Below the pieces are notes generated by a model. The model ran no database searches, was not told where the DNA came from, and worked only from the letters and a program-made list of their open reading frames with translations. Positions 37,001 through 52,000 of a DNA stretch of 64,000 nt are shown here, piece by piece. Source of the DNA: Dirofilaria immitis (lineage: Eukaryota > Nematoda > Chromadorea > Rhabditida > Onchocercidae); assembly GCA_024305405.1 (NCBI GenBank), contig JAKNDB010000087.1:2046001-2110000 (forward strand), in the 5' to 3' direction. The position numbers and the translations under genes are program-made. Within the stretch, counting starts at the first letter, position 1. Each line of letters opens with the position of its first letter.

Positions 37001-40000
37001 CTTTTCTTTTTCTACAATGCTACCTGCTTCCACGGTTCAAGTGCCACTTTGTGGCTAAGTCTTCATACACATTTATCACCTTCATTTACATCCATGTTAT
37101 CTGTCTCTGATACGAAAGCAGTTCTTTGTTTATAACCCGTGGTACGTCCAGTACTTGGGTTGTATCTGTGGTGCTATCGCAACTTATATGGCATACATAC
37201 TGTTTTAGTTTGAATTAACAACTTAATTCTTGCGGATTTTTATCCGCTTTGAACTGTTTCGGTTTCCGAAGGGACTTTCTCCAGAATCTATCTCGAATAT
37301 CTCGTCGTCATTCTTGCTCAATTTTAATCTTGCATGGACATATAACGTCACTGCTATTTCGATCAGTTTACGTGCTGCCGGTATCGGTCTGCTTTGGTGA
37401 AGCCGAATATCGGAATCGAGTAGGTGTTGCGTTATAAACCGCTGAAAAATAGTATAAAAAATGATCGCCTTGTTTATTTAGATCATGATTCTTTCTTTTT
37501 TCGTATAATTATTTCACTTTTCCTTTCATGTGGGGAGTTTTTTGATCTCGGATCTTTCCTTTTTACTGTATGTAATAGTTATTATTTAAATCAAAACGCA
37601 GTCAATTTTCTGGGATTGCATCGACTAGTTTATTAGAATTTTAGGGTCACCTACCTTTCTGTAGTAGCATGATCAACAGTTAAGATATGGTTTTTCATCC
37701 TGAGTTAACGTGTTTTCACTTATTCGTTTCATTCTACTTTTATATAGTTTTTTATTTCTGAAATATTCATGCAGTGTTTCGGTCGTCGGCAGAAAAATGA
37801 CTATTGAAGAAATAGAATTTGCATTTGTTATTTGCCATGAAAATGAAGCTAGTCTTAGAGTAATTGATTGAGTTAACAAATCGAAATATTTGAAGAAATG
37901 TGAGATGATTGGTTTTCTTTCGGTACTTTAGTTCGCAGTTTAGCAATTCAGGCTTATTTGGATTATTTGTTAACTTGTCATGACGATGTGATAAATTTAA
38001 AAGTTTGTCATGCAGGAAACTTTTTTTCTCATTTGTCTACTGACGGCGATTACTGCATCTATCTTCTTACGCAGTGCCTGAATTATAGACATATTTTCTT
38101 TAATGCGAAAGTAAAATTTTCGAATTTTCATAGTTTCTCATTATACAATTTTTTTCACCGTGATTAGCGCGTATTTTCGATCGCTTAAGAACAAATTGAA
38201 ATGATTAGGAATTCCTTCATGTCGTGCTTCTTGATTCTTCAAAATGCAAAAACGAGGTTAAATTTTTTTCCTGTGATCTTCCATATTTTCTGCGGTCTCT
38301 TTCATTTAGCTTTTCATTTATCAACTGTTTTTAGTTTGCATTACACAGCAGTAGAAAAGGGTGGGAAGTAGAGATGACATAGGATTTATTCAAATGATGT
38401 CTGTTTGCGAGATCATAAAATAATTTTCAATTCCTTTTTTTTTAGGAATTTAAATATCGCAGCATATTTAAGTTGAGATACCTTTAATGTTTATAATATG
38501 TACCTTGTGCAGTACTGTAACAAGCGAAAAACCCTTCTTACATAATAAGTTTCTTGAAATGTGATATGAGATTTCTCACTTCAAATTTCAAATGCATTTT
38601 AAATTTGTAACAGTCATTCCTCACGAATGGAAACCTGTTTCCAAATTTTTTATGTTAATCGTAGTGATGTAGTAGTAGATCTTGCTAAAATAATCTGCTT
38701 TAGATAGCCAATATCACATTTTCGGAATAATGAAAACAGTGCTTAAAACATCGAGTAGTTTTGGTGATTAAGCAGTGGGATTCATAAATTTGTGGATATT
38801 CGTAACATTTTGGTGTGTCTAATTTCGTAAGTTGCTCTACTTTTTTTTATTCAGATTTTCAAATTAGTCCTTATTTTCTTTCTTGACTTCATTTCGCTGT
38901 GTTTATTTCAGTGTCATTTTCTTCGAGAAACTCAGTTGTCCTAATTTTTATCTCTTTCATGTCTTTCTATTTATTTTTTATTCCGGAAATTTCGTCAAGA
39001 GAAAAACGTTTTAGAGATATAGTTTCTATTATTCGTTTCAACGATGGTTCAAAAAATGAAGGAACTGAAGAAATGGAGAGAGAAAATTGAAGATAGAAGG
39101 TTTTTATAGTGAAGTTCTTTTTACATTTCTTAGGGATCTTCATATCTTTCAATCTTTTGTTTGTGACATATGATAGAGTAAGCTTTAGTGATGACTCTAT
39201 CGAAATGAAAATAATCAATGAGTGACTCAAGGTATTTTGCACTGTTCATCCATCTTCTCGATCGATTTATAACTCTCAGTTCCATTTTACTTCATTAATT
39301 TGACTGGTTTAATCTTCGTCGAGTCTTTATTATAAATAAAAGATGGTGTGTTAGTTTTTTCTAATCACATCTGAATTATTCTTATGCTCTTATTTGGTTC
39401 ATCAAAAGTTCATTTTTCTTGAACATTAATACATTTTCTCCAATATATATAGATATGCAATTTGTATGTTAGTTGATCTCAGGCGTTTTTCTTACAACAT
39501 TAAATGATATACTATTCGGTTACAGCGGCTTGGTGAACTCGACAACACCGAGTAACTCAGTTTCGCTTGACTCACCTCAAAATGCGAGAAATGCTAGCAG
39601 TAGCAGTACAACGACCGATTCGCATCGACGTTCATCTGATCTGCATTCACCAAATTCATCCTCATCGAAGCAGATTCAGAAGGAACGGCAAGTTATTTAT
39701 ACGTAAATATCACAAATGTTTTACTCTTCTATGTGAATGTTTGCTATCCGATTTATGTCCTAAAAGTTGTAGTTCATCTGCTTATTACTCTTGCAGTTAT
39801 ATCACTATTTTTTGGAAAATATAACATTCTATTACCCTATGTTGTTATCAGATGAATCCTTGTCTCTTATTCGAAAAGAGCGCTACGCTTGAAAGCGATT
39901 AATGATTTCATGCATTATATCCATTGCAATTTACAGATCACTAATAAATTGTGTGACAAAACCTTGTCAGATTAATTATGATTACAAAAGTTATTTCGTT

Positions 40001-43000
40001 ATTTCTCCTTTTTTGTAGAATGTCGCAACATCGATTCTCTTCATCATCATCACGGCGGCAATCTCGAGAACGAGAACGTGATAGGGAACGAGGAAGTTCG
40101 AATCGGGCTGATGAACGATCTCAGCGAAGTAGAACTTCCGGCAACAATGATCGGTAAGTTACTACCAATATATATGATATGCTGAAAGAAAGGAGTGACA
40201 TTTTTCATTTATGAAAAATAAAATGTAGAATAACTTAACCGTCGGAGAAAAAAAAATGATTTGAATTCTGTTATTTTCCTGTGAATAAATACAAGTACCT
40301 AATGAAATGTAAACATTGTGGCGTCTGACACTTGATTTTAGACGAATAGGTGCTAGTGATTCGCGCACTGCACGGCGATCACGTTATTCGCCACGCGCAT
40401 CCGCATCATCTGATTCGAGTCGTGATTCAGCAAGTCCAAGGTCTGTGATCTTAAAAATTATATTAGCAGGGCATTTTTGGAAAGATAAAACTTAATCTAA
40501 GATATTTTTTAAATGCTCTACATAAAAAGAAAATGTTGCAGTTTTGGAACCTTTTCTGTAAAATATTTTTAAGCGATTCATTATTGGAGTATTGATTATA
40601 TCTTGGATATTAGATGTTATGTTTTTTTGAGGGCGATGTAACGTTAAAATTGTATATAGGAAAACTCGATATTTATTTGAGATTTTTTATTAGAGCTATT
40701 ATATCTAAATTTCTTTTTTCCTTAACAGTCTTCGCAAGGTTTACATATGCCGTGGTTTTTGTAATTTGCTCATTTTAATATTTGCGAAAAGTAGGGAGGA
40801 GGATATTAATCGTCGAAGAATTCTTGACATGTGAAGCAGTTTTTCTCTGTTGCCGTTAAATTCATCTCAGTGTAATATGATGAGATTTTTCTTTGCGCAT
40901 ATTCAGAATATCTCTTCCATTCTAATTTTTTTTGCTCTTTAAAATTAGAGAAAAGTAGTTTGACTGAGACGCACAAAAATTCTTTCCAAAAGTTAAGGAG
41001 TATAAATAATCATCGCGTGGTGTAGCTTAGGAGAAAAAGATGTAAATGGAAAAAAAGACGAAACGAGAGAAACATTTTAATTTAGCAGTCAGAGATCGTT
41101 CAGACTAGCTACGTTATGTTAGTTATTACTTTCTTTTCTTCTCGCAACGTCCATTTTAGATATCTTGATTAAAATAAGCAAACAAGTTAAAATAGTTGTC
41201 GGTATATTTTTAGTTTCATTTCAGTCCCTTTTAATTTCTTTTGTTTACAGTGAGTCTTCTGGGCATCATCACCATTCATCAAACACGCACACTGTACAAT
41301 CAACGGTTATCAAGTTAGGAGCATCATGTTCGCGACGAAGCGATGCAAATGCATCCAACGAATTATCCGCTTCGTGCGGTAACCATGACAGCTTATCAGG
41401 TGATATTCAGAGCATTCAAGGTTTTTTATACTGATTTGTTTTTACAATATGGTATATCAAGGCATTCCGTATGTTTTTATTTTTATTTCCCATAATAAAT
41501 TTAAGGTATCTATGTGTCCAATCTGCCATCTTCGCGTACAGAGGGCTTTCTGCGAGACGGCTTGACAAATTTTTTCAAGAAGTATGGTAAAGTTGTTCAT
41601 ATCATGTTTGAAACGGAATCTGGTTCAAACTTTGTAGAACAGCGTCGAGCATTGGTCATTTTCCAGAGGTATGTTTTCAGGACTTATACGTGGTCATTTA
41701 CGAATGTGACATTTTTGTTTTTCTTATTGATTTCAAGACTATGAAATATTTTTGTGAAAAGTTAAGAATAGGATCAGACTATAAGATTCTTCTGAGTTTT
41801 ATTATGTCAGTTTTATTTTGTATCGAGTATTGTAAAGAAATGATAGAAAATTCGCTATTTGCATTAATGAAATATGGAAGCAGTTATTATATGCGAAGTG
41901 TTAGTATATTAAACATAATCTAGGAGCTATTATGCATGAAATCCATTACTTGATATGTGTGTGGCTAGTTTCATAGTTTCATATGGCAAAAATCTTTGAC
42001 TGGGATATATAATTGGCGTTTTCCAAGTTCCATGAACATGCAGGTTAATGGATGCGGACAAACTCAAGGATGTTCATCATTTGTTTGGATTGCGGCTGAA
42101 AATTAGATTTGCAAGTCATTCTGCCGTTACGGAAGCTTATAACACATATTTATCAACAAATGGGCAGGTAAATACATTATCACAAGCAAGCTTGACTCAT
42201 TACAATAGCTTTTTGCTTTGCATATTACGTATATGTATACTTTTTCAAAGAGTTCTAAATTTGTGGATGAAGGTTACAGTCTTATGTTAAATTAAAGTCC
42301 TTTTTTATGAAAAGAAATGTGAAAATGCGCGAAAAAAATCTTAGAAGAACTTGAACGTTAGTTCTACTGTTTGTCTTTTAATTCGATAAAATGTAGATTA
42401 GCATATAATTGTAGGAATGCTTGTCATCCCAAGACACTGCTTCAACATCGAGTTCTTCAATAGTCGATGCACTGGCAAGTCGAGCTTCTCGAACTTTATA
42501 TGTCGGCGGCTTAGAAAGACGGACAACTGATGATTCTCTTCGTTCTCGCTTTAGTTATTTTGGACATATCCTGGAAACAGGTATTTTTCATAATGTTTTT
42601 CCATATGACATAGTAAATTTAATTCTACCTGAACATTGGAATTCGGTATGCTTTGATCTGCAATTGTTTGATAACCAGACTTTGACAGACTAAGATTTAA
42701 AATCGTTTTCAGCTATCCCTTTTTGCGATTGTCTAGCAATATTTTTTTTTGATTGTGTTTATCTATTTATGGATTATTGACAGAAAAGCTTGAATTTAGA
42801 AGTAAAAAACTGGGAAAGTCCATCACCATTCGCTTTTATTCAATTTGCTGATATAAATTCGGTTGTCTGTGCAATTAATGCGTATGCTCAGTCTGCACAT
42901 TCATCCGCTGGCAAAGGCAAATTAAAGGTAATTCTGGTACCTATTTTAGGATTCAACATCTATTTCCTATATGCTGAAGATAGATTAATGCGTACTACTG

Positions 43001-46000
43001 CAATAGTTGGCACCAAAGCTTTCCGTTTGAATGTTATTGCTACATTTTCTCTCAATCTTTAGTCTTACCATTCACAAATAGCTCAGTAAATATTCATAAT
43101 TTGATATAATAATTTTAATATATAGCAAGAGATTCTGGAAATAAATATTTTGGAATAGATATGCTTATGTTTAAGTGTCGAAGGTATTGAAAATCAGGAA
43201 AAAGAGGGATTCCGGGATTTCGGTAGTAGAAATTTCCGGAAATCTTTGGCGAATGTTGAGATTTGTCAATTACTGTTTTTCTTTTCAGATGAATTGGGGT
43301 CGTACTATTGTAAGTAATAAGATTTGGATCGGTGAGTTGCCTTCGAGCTGTTCGGCAGATTATTTACGTGAAAAAATCCGAGTATCATTTACGGATACAT
43401 TCAATGAAGTCATTTATGATCCGCGTCATCGAGAAGCTCTCCTTTTGTTCAGCAACAATGAAAGTGCCCAGAGAGCGTTTTCAATGATTAAAACAAAGCA
43501 GGTGTACGTATTTTATCGTGAAAATCTTAAATTCTCATTTTTATTAAGATTTGCTTATTATTATTGTTGCTGAAGCAAACAATAAAACTTCACATTATGT
43601 GGAATTGGTTAGACATGTCCCGAAATGCATCCATCATGGAACTGAATTTGGAATAATTTGCACAGAAAAGCAATAAATTTATTCCAGAGCATTTTGGAAT
43701 GCGGACGAAAAGAAGGATGTTCATGTGCCAGTGGATTACTGCTCAGAAAAATTACATGATTATTTCGTTGATCGGAAATTTCGTGGTGAATCCGGAAATG
43801 CTCGTAAGTTCTTTGTAGTATATAGGTATCGATTTTGCAAGAAAAAACAGGTTTTCTTAGGACTTTTAAAAGATTTTTGGAAATGGAAATTTTGTAGTTG
43901 CGAATGGTACTGTATCAAGTTCATATGGTGGCAATAACACATCGGTTTGTTCCAGTGGGGATCAGCTATTGCTTCTACGTCCACCTCATTACTTGCACCA
44001 CCACCGGATCCGCCAAGTCATCTTCGTGACACATCTTCCAGGTTTTATCAATTGTTTAATCTTTCGACATTTTATTATTAGAATTGTTTGATTATTAGAT
44101 AGTTCGTTTGTTGATGTTATTTCAATTTATGTTTAGTATATGATATGGCTTTCCTTTCGTAGGATATTGGTGCCGCATATTTATCTCTTCTGATTAATCT
44201 TTGGAACTAATAGGAATAATGGCTTTATAATCAATTTTAGTGGAAAGCATTGAGATTTTCAAGAAAACATATTTGAATGCTGTTAGGCTTATAAAATCAA
44301 CTTTGATTTCCAACTTTCATTAGTTGTTAGCATAAATTTTCATTTATAATTTTTTAAGAGCTGATTGTCGAAGATTGGGTTCGAATGTATCACGGGGACG
44401 AAGAAGTGATGAACGGGAAGACTGTAGAAATTCATCTCGTTCTTTACGATATTCATCTTATAATAGGTTTATGGTTCTTAAATTAATTTTAAATCTCATG
44501 CAAATATTAGCTGAATAATTTAGCCCCAGTTCTAGCAAATATTGATTCTTCTATTGCAGATCTCGACGACGACGTGAGAGAACTAGACGGAATGATGTGT
44601 CGCCGTCGTCATCATCAACTTCCTCATCATCCACTGATTCTGATTTAAGTAATTCCAGTACACCAGACAGGAAACATACGGGCTCTAGTCATTCGAAGAG
44701 TAACATTCAACGTTTGCATAGGGATAAGGTGAGACAATTTAAAGCTTAATATAGGTGGTGGTATGTGAATCATGTTTGAGTATAACCGGAAATGTTGATC
44801 TCATAAGAATTGCTGTTTTTCTGCAATAAGTTTTGGAGAGTTTCAAATTGTTTTCGTCTCTCGTTTTCATCGAATTACTTTTTATAATATTTCAGACACC
44901 AATATATCCTTCTGGTTCACGACAGCCCAGTTCTCCGAATAGCAAACCTGATCGAAATTTCGAAGACATTAACAGCACCATCGGAGTTACGTCGCAAACC
45001 GGTACAAGTCGTAGCGGCACAAGAGCAGCAAGCCTAACGCAGCTACTTCCTCCTGTACCATCAGCACCAATTTTGAATTCTGCTACGTTAACATCCTCAA
45101 GCGAAAAACGCAGCAACAAGAATATCACCGGTCAACGGAAATAAATAAAAATGAACCTGAACCACCCGTAGGGTCCATCGATTTAAGGCATCAACAGTCT
45201 ATGCCGTCGCTAAGTTTGTTGGCTGGCGATGACTTTTCGCATGAAGCAAGCGGAAAATCGACGGCCGAACAACAAAGTAAGACAGTGGGGCAACAACAAC
45301 AGGAGAGGTAAATAATTAGACTATCTGCTCTCTCAATGTTGCATTACAGATGAGAGTGATGAGTATGTTTGGTTTATGTTTTCCATATGTTAGTTTTTAA
45401 AAAATTCTTACTAAATAATACTAAATCGAGAAAGTAGGCTCTACACGATGTAATATTATAATCAATCAGCCGTTATTTTATTACTTGATAGATAAACTTA
45501 GTTGGGAATGATTAGTTGCTATTATTTGCGTCTTTAATTTAAATTATTTCAAATTAGATAGTATTCTTAGAGATAACAATTATGACATGGTAGCATTGTC
45601 ACACTTTTCTTGTTGACCGCCAATTGAATAATTTACTCTCTTTTGATAATTGAACTTATTCCCAATCTTTCAGTGATGCCAAGCAATTAGAAAATAAAGG
45701 ATCGCATAGCAGTGGATTTTATAATTCTGCAGTGCAAGGAAATTTTACTGCAAACGAAATAAGTGCAATAACGGTATAGTGCTTTCATAGTTTGAAGTCT
45801 AATTTAGTAAAATATATCATTCGAGATTAATAGATTATTCGATATTTAAATGTGCATAACAAAGATTATTAATAACATTTTGAAAGGAACAATTGTGTAA
45901 TTATTTCGTTAAATCTTTTCGTATTGATCTCATTTGGTTTTTGTGGTGCTGTTAGTTTTACATTTCGGAAGCAAAGTTTCTAAAATATTGGAATCATTCA

Positions 46001-49000
46001 AGTATTAAATACCACTTAATTTTAGTCAAATCGAATCGAAGAAATTGCTAATACATTGGTAAACGTGCTACAACATCATTCCAAGGCATCTACATCAACG
46101 ACAGCGAGTGCCCCGTTAGCTATAATGAGTGGAACTCATTCTAGCCATTCGTCAGTTTGTTCAGTCCAACGATCTACAGACGATGCTTGCGACAGTGGCA
46201 GACATCATTCCAGTAAACAGCCTCTTTTCAGTAAACGCACTAAATGGCCATGGGGTCTGTTACATTTACATGTCTAATTTATTATTTGATTTAGGTGAAT
46301 TTTTCATATCATAAATTTGGTGACAATATGATAGAAGTGATATCTGTCAAAATTTAACAGATGAATTTTCAAGAAAATGCTACGCGAATTTATACTTCTT
46401 ACTATTGCAATATAAACTATGTATAAATTTTAAAGAAAATACAAAATTGTGCATATCTTAATCTGTTTGTTTATTAGGAATATTAGAACTTGTAAAAAAA
46501 AAAAGAAATGTAATGTAAGAAACAAAGATGTAATAAAGTTAAATAGATAAAATGAAAACAGAAAGGAAAGCCAGACTGAATGATCTCTTAATTTATGGAT
46601 TTTTCAATGAAAAGTTTCAAATAAGAAGCAGAAGTTTACTAATGAATAATAAATTTAAATGTGGCTTAATTCAAAATAGGGAAATATTTTTGTTATTAAT
46701 GATGTCGAGCATAATTTTAGGAAACGATCCGATAAAAAATCATTGTGCGATTCCTTTGGATGGAAGCGCCAATCGAGGCAGGGATCCGCGGTATCGGAAA
46801 TATTCACCGCAAACTTCTACTTCATTATTATTGCCAAAATTTGTTCATGACCATCATTCTGCGCCGAGTAGTTCACGGCGAAACAATGTACCAGATGCAT
46901 TTCGCTCTCCGCAACAACAGAAGCAAGATTCAAAATGCTCAAAAATTCTCTACTCTCTTCAAATTTCGGTGTTGCTGGTTGGTCATATATATTGGTTTTT
47001 GAAATTTATACTTGCAATTTTTGGAAATTCAGATAAATTGAGCACAAATTTTGGAAGTGTTAAAATGCTGCAATTGACAGGCCGAAATTAATTAGTTGAC
47101 TAAAACCAAGAAATTTAGGTAGTAAAAATCGATAATCTAAATAAGTGGTTCGATAGTTTATATTTTTCGAAGGTACATCTGTTGTGTGGAATCATATTAT
47201 CATATGATAAGCGAAGCTACATTCAGTTGAAGATACTGAGATGAGTCAAATGCTGTATGATTTGCCGTTCATTTTTCATGCTGAGCGTGAAATTTATTGT
47301 ATGTCATTACAGGATGCAGTTTGAAGTGGAATCCTACAGAAAATTCACCTCCACAAAAAGTGACCAGAGTTCGGACACATTCGTCAATGTCTAGATCGGA
47401 ATCAAGCAATAGTGAAGCAATGCTTTCTCCTGATCCTTCAAATTCAACTGCGCAACCTTCATTAGTGACAAGCACCATAGATATTTTTGGAGATACATCG
47501 CCTGCCAACAACTCGAATGCTTATCGTGAGCGACTTGATGCATTGGGAGCTACTTTTCAAAATATCGAGCAAAAGTTCCAGGTCAATTTCTTTCATCAAA
47601 TTTGCGCTTTGGTTATTATTTTAAACAAGGTCTGAGTATAAATTTCGTGGCATTTTAAATGCTCATGACATTGCACTGGTAAATTTCGCTCAGCCTTGAT
47701 TTGCCTAATGATTTCAGTCTTGTTCTGCACGGTATCACTAGGTTCATTGATTTTGGAATTCTTGCATATCTTTCAATCTTTTTATTTTTTCTGTCATGTG
47801 AACCTTCAATTTTTTTTCTTTGTGGTTATTTCTGATCTTTTAGAAGACAAAACAGAATACCCATCTGGATTACGATCGGAAAGGATTATCACAACGCAGT
47901 TATAAATTCGAGGAAGAGTTGGAACGCTTGAAAGCACGAGCTGGCTCGTCTAGTTCAAATGTAACCACTCCGCAGTCGATAACAACGTGTTCTCATTCCA
48001 CATCTAGCACATTTACGGATTCCTTCACGAAAGCGCGAAGTAGTGGCAGTGGTACTACATCGGTTTTCGATTCGAAGGATGCAGAAAGTCAGAAGCTAAA
48101 TCGTACTCTACTTTCGCTTTCCATTCCAATGCCACCAGCTCCTGTAACTTCCATTAATTCAAATCATTATACAACGGTTTTATATACTACATACACCAAT
48201 TCGTCCAGTCTTCCGTCACCGCAATTTTCTGGTGCACAACTCAGAAAGCCTCTTGTACCACCGGCTATTACGCAAAGCAGTAACCAGATACCTTCATCGA
48301 CAGCTACACCTCATATTGCTTATCCTCCAGACTTCAGTATTCCACCTCCACCTCTTCCGCAATTTCCGGTACTTCCAACATTGTCCTTGGCGTCATACAA
48401 ATCTGCAACAGACACGTCGCTGATCTCAGCTCCACCTCCACCACCGCCACTGGTTTGTTATACTTTTGTATTTACTGGTCTCATAATTTTTACTGTAAAA
48501 TTTTCGAATCAATTCAACCACAAAAATTATATTCAGAAATTATAAAAACCTTAATTACGTCGGAGAAAATATCTAATTTTCAATTCTTTCTAAAATTTTA
48601 TAATTCTTCCGAACCGCGATAACCTGTAGCTGTAAAACCGGGATTAAATTTAAAAAAAAATTCTCATCGATATGCATAATTTTAAACGAAACATCACTAT
48701 TTCCGAACTATACATGTTTATGGTATAATTATTGGAACAATTACAATAAATGGTTTAAAAGAAATCGAGATGGTATACATCTGCAGATAATATATAGTTG
48801 CATCGCTGAAGGCATTGAATGTTAAATGCATGATGTTGGAAATAACAGTTTTAGTTATAAAGAAAATTTAATCTACAAAGATGGATTTTAATGTTGTCAT
48901 ATTATCCCAGTAAAATTGTCTTTAATTTTAGGTATGTAGTAGTACCTCCAATTCTTTCGATTCGACATCACCGTGCTTCGCCACATCTCTTTTGGTACGA

Positions 49001-52000
49001 AGTGCTGGTTCCCAAAGCAGTTTGCAATCTTCGCCTTGGAGGACTGCAACAAAATCCTCTACTCCTCCACTTCCTGTGGTATATTCCAATACTAATTCGA
49101 AGCAAACTTCATCATCTTCTGCATCTAGTACGTCAAAACCATCAGTATCAGGTTCGATTTCCAGTAGTACTGTGTTGGAGGATAAGATGCGATCGCGAGT
49201 TCAAGGAACTGACAAGGTTTATACTTCGTTATTTTGAACAGGATATTTTGCCCTTGATATTATCGGAAGTTTTTTCACTATTAGTTAGATGCAATCTTTA
49301 TTTTTTCAATTTGAGGTGCAGGTGAGGGAAAAGGAGCATTTGAAGACGAGCTCGAAAGCGCACATGCCTGAGAAAAGAACGTCAAAGGATTCTACGAACA
49401 AGCAGCCTTCACTGAGTGAATTATTCCGTCAGCAAGTGAGGTTCTATCTGAATTTGTTAAATTGCTTGTTCTTATAGTGATTTTCAATTTTCTGAAAATA
49501 GTTGAAAGAGGAAAAATCGGCACCACTGCGTTAAAAGCATTGAACATCTATTTCCGTTAATTATATGTTACAATTAATTTTCGCTTCATTTAGACTATAC
49601 CATCATTAATTTTCATTCATTGCATTATTTTGTTTCCATAAAAAGGGAAGAAGCAAATAATTAGCAATAATGAGCAAATGATAATAATTCATATCTTTCC
49701 TTGCTCTATGTATGTATATATACTAAAGATTAATTTTTATTCCAATATGTAAGTATTGTGAGTAAATAAATTTCACTTATTATGATGGTATTCACTGTTT
49801 TTTATTTTTGTACTGTTTTTCGCTACAGGCGCAGGATTCATCGGAAGTTCTTAAACAGCTGAAAAAAGTTAGAAAAGAGAAAGGTGAGGAAACAGGACAT
49901 CATAAATTGAATGATGAAAGCAAAAAGGAATAGCTAATAACACGAAAGAGAAACATTCCAAAGAAAATGAGAAAAAGGTATTTTTTTTAATTCTTCAGTG
50001 AAGCAATACATTGCTTTTAATCACCTTTGGTAAAAATAATGTAGGTCTAAATAATACGGGATTCTCGCAAGTGAGATTAGCATTAGAAAATTTTTTATAA
50101 GCGCAATGATGACTTCACACTGATCAAAATAATCACTACTAAAATTTAAATCGTGTATAGTCTAAATAAATCACTTTATTCTTAGCTGCTGGAAAAATCA
50201 GATCAAAATATAATTGAGATGGAAAAAGATAAAAAATATATTGATGGAAGAATCGAATCACAGGAAGCAAAGCTGAAAACGATTGCCCAGAAGCAAATGA
50301 AGGAAAAAAGGAAAGAAAACAACTGGTTTGTCATTTTCGGTTTATTGCTATATTGGTAAATTTCCAATATTTAGCTTCTGAATTCATTAGAGAAATTCCT
50401 TGATAAAAGTCTAATATAAATTTAGAAGGAGAAAGACAGGGAGCATGAAGGAGGTGAAGTTAGCTCGGAAAAGAGGAAAATTCAAAAGCCCATGGAAAAA
50501 AATATTACGAGTAAGGCGATGAAAGATAGCGCTACTGTTAAGCATAAAGAAAAAGTCAAGGAGGAAGAACATTTGCAGAAATTTCAAGCAAAGAAGGTAT
50601 TTTCAGACTTTTTAAATGAAATGTTAAAGTCTTTACAATAGATAAAACTGGAATTTCTATGGAAGAATAAGAAAGCAACTGGATAGTTTATATCATCTGG
50701 TACTGTTACTAATTTTACTCCCGAATTATGAAGTTAATATTTTCAAACTTAACTTTTTTATCGTAGCAAGAGGAAGAAAGATGTAAGCAGAAAGAAAAGG
50801 AGAAAGAGCAAAGAAAAAAAAGGAATTGACGAAAAGAAGAGGAAACGAAAAAGGAATCGAGCACAAGTTCAAGTGAAGAAACATCATCATCGGAAGTGGA
50901 GCTCCATGTAAGTAGCAATTAACCGTTTAATCTGTTAATTTAAAGGGAGATTGCAATTTTAGATTTTAGACTACATCTAATGTATAGGTCACTAATCGGA
51001 TTGTTCATAGAAATTTCATTATTCCTACGATGTTTTACAGTCATTTGATCGAGAACTGAAACGACTATTCATGGAGGAAGAAGCTTCGGGGTCATTGGGT
51101 TTGTCGATGTATGATCGAGTCAAGCAGCGGTCTTCCTCGAAGCCAGATGATGCAGCTAGGAAAAATCGTGCACTGGAATTGTTGCAAGAAAGAACACAAA
51201 GTCGTCGAAATAACGAACAAGTATCGTTATAATCTAGCTTTGAAATTCAAAATTGAATTTTTAAGTTATAAGCTATATGCTTGAATAAGATATTTATGGT
51301 CTGGTGTGATGTTATGATTGGTGTTCGTTTATCATGGTATTTCTTAGAATCGGCCAAAGAGAGTACAGTTGGAGAGTTCATCATCCGACGAAGATAGAGA
51401 TTCATCAAATGATGAAGTATCCGATAGTTCTGGTCCTTCAGTAGACGCTTCCAGAGTCTGTAACAAAAAAAGAAAACGGAACCGAAAGGAAAATTGATGA
51501 AAAGAGCAAAATCGCTTATGCAAAAAAAGTTACTTGTTGAAGACGAAACGGAATCTAATGATATCGACGGTGATGGCGAAGATGATGATGGGGTAATATT
51601 TTCATTATTGGTTTTCTGTTACCTAAATTTTCGAAAAATCTTGGCATTTGCAGACATTTACAGTATCTTAAAATTTGTTTGATGTCATAGTGTTGAACGG
51701 TATCTAAAAGAAGTTTTACGCAAGCTGGGAAGGCAATCACACCACCGAAAAACTTAGTGGATTGAATAATGGAATGATTGCACTAACTAGTCTTAATAAT
51801 GTTTTTGAGAAACCGTTTTGATGAAGTTTCTTGATTTATTTCTTGTTTTTTAAAACGTTAGTATTTACAGATTGAGAAGGATTCAGAAAAATCTGAATTG
51901 GATGACGAATGTCCAAAACGAAAGCGCAATCGAAAAATAGCAACATCAAAGGCGTATAAAAAACCGGTACATTATATTTGATAATGAGTGTTTATTTTAA

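Noticed and set aside
38910..39090. Missing part of RRM1 of SPEN
   Set aside because: An open frame with the right entry phase exists after TTTCAG, but its sequence is hydrophobic with no RNP1 motif.
46552..46720. N-terminal part of a 179-residue frame
   Set aside because: Only the part after the acceptor at about 46722 is in phase with flanking SPEN exons; the part before it is intron.
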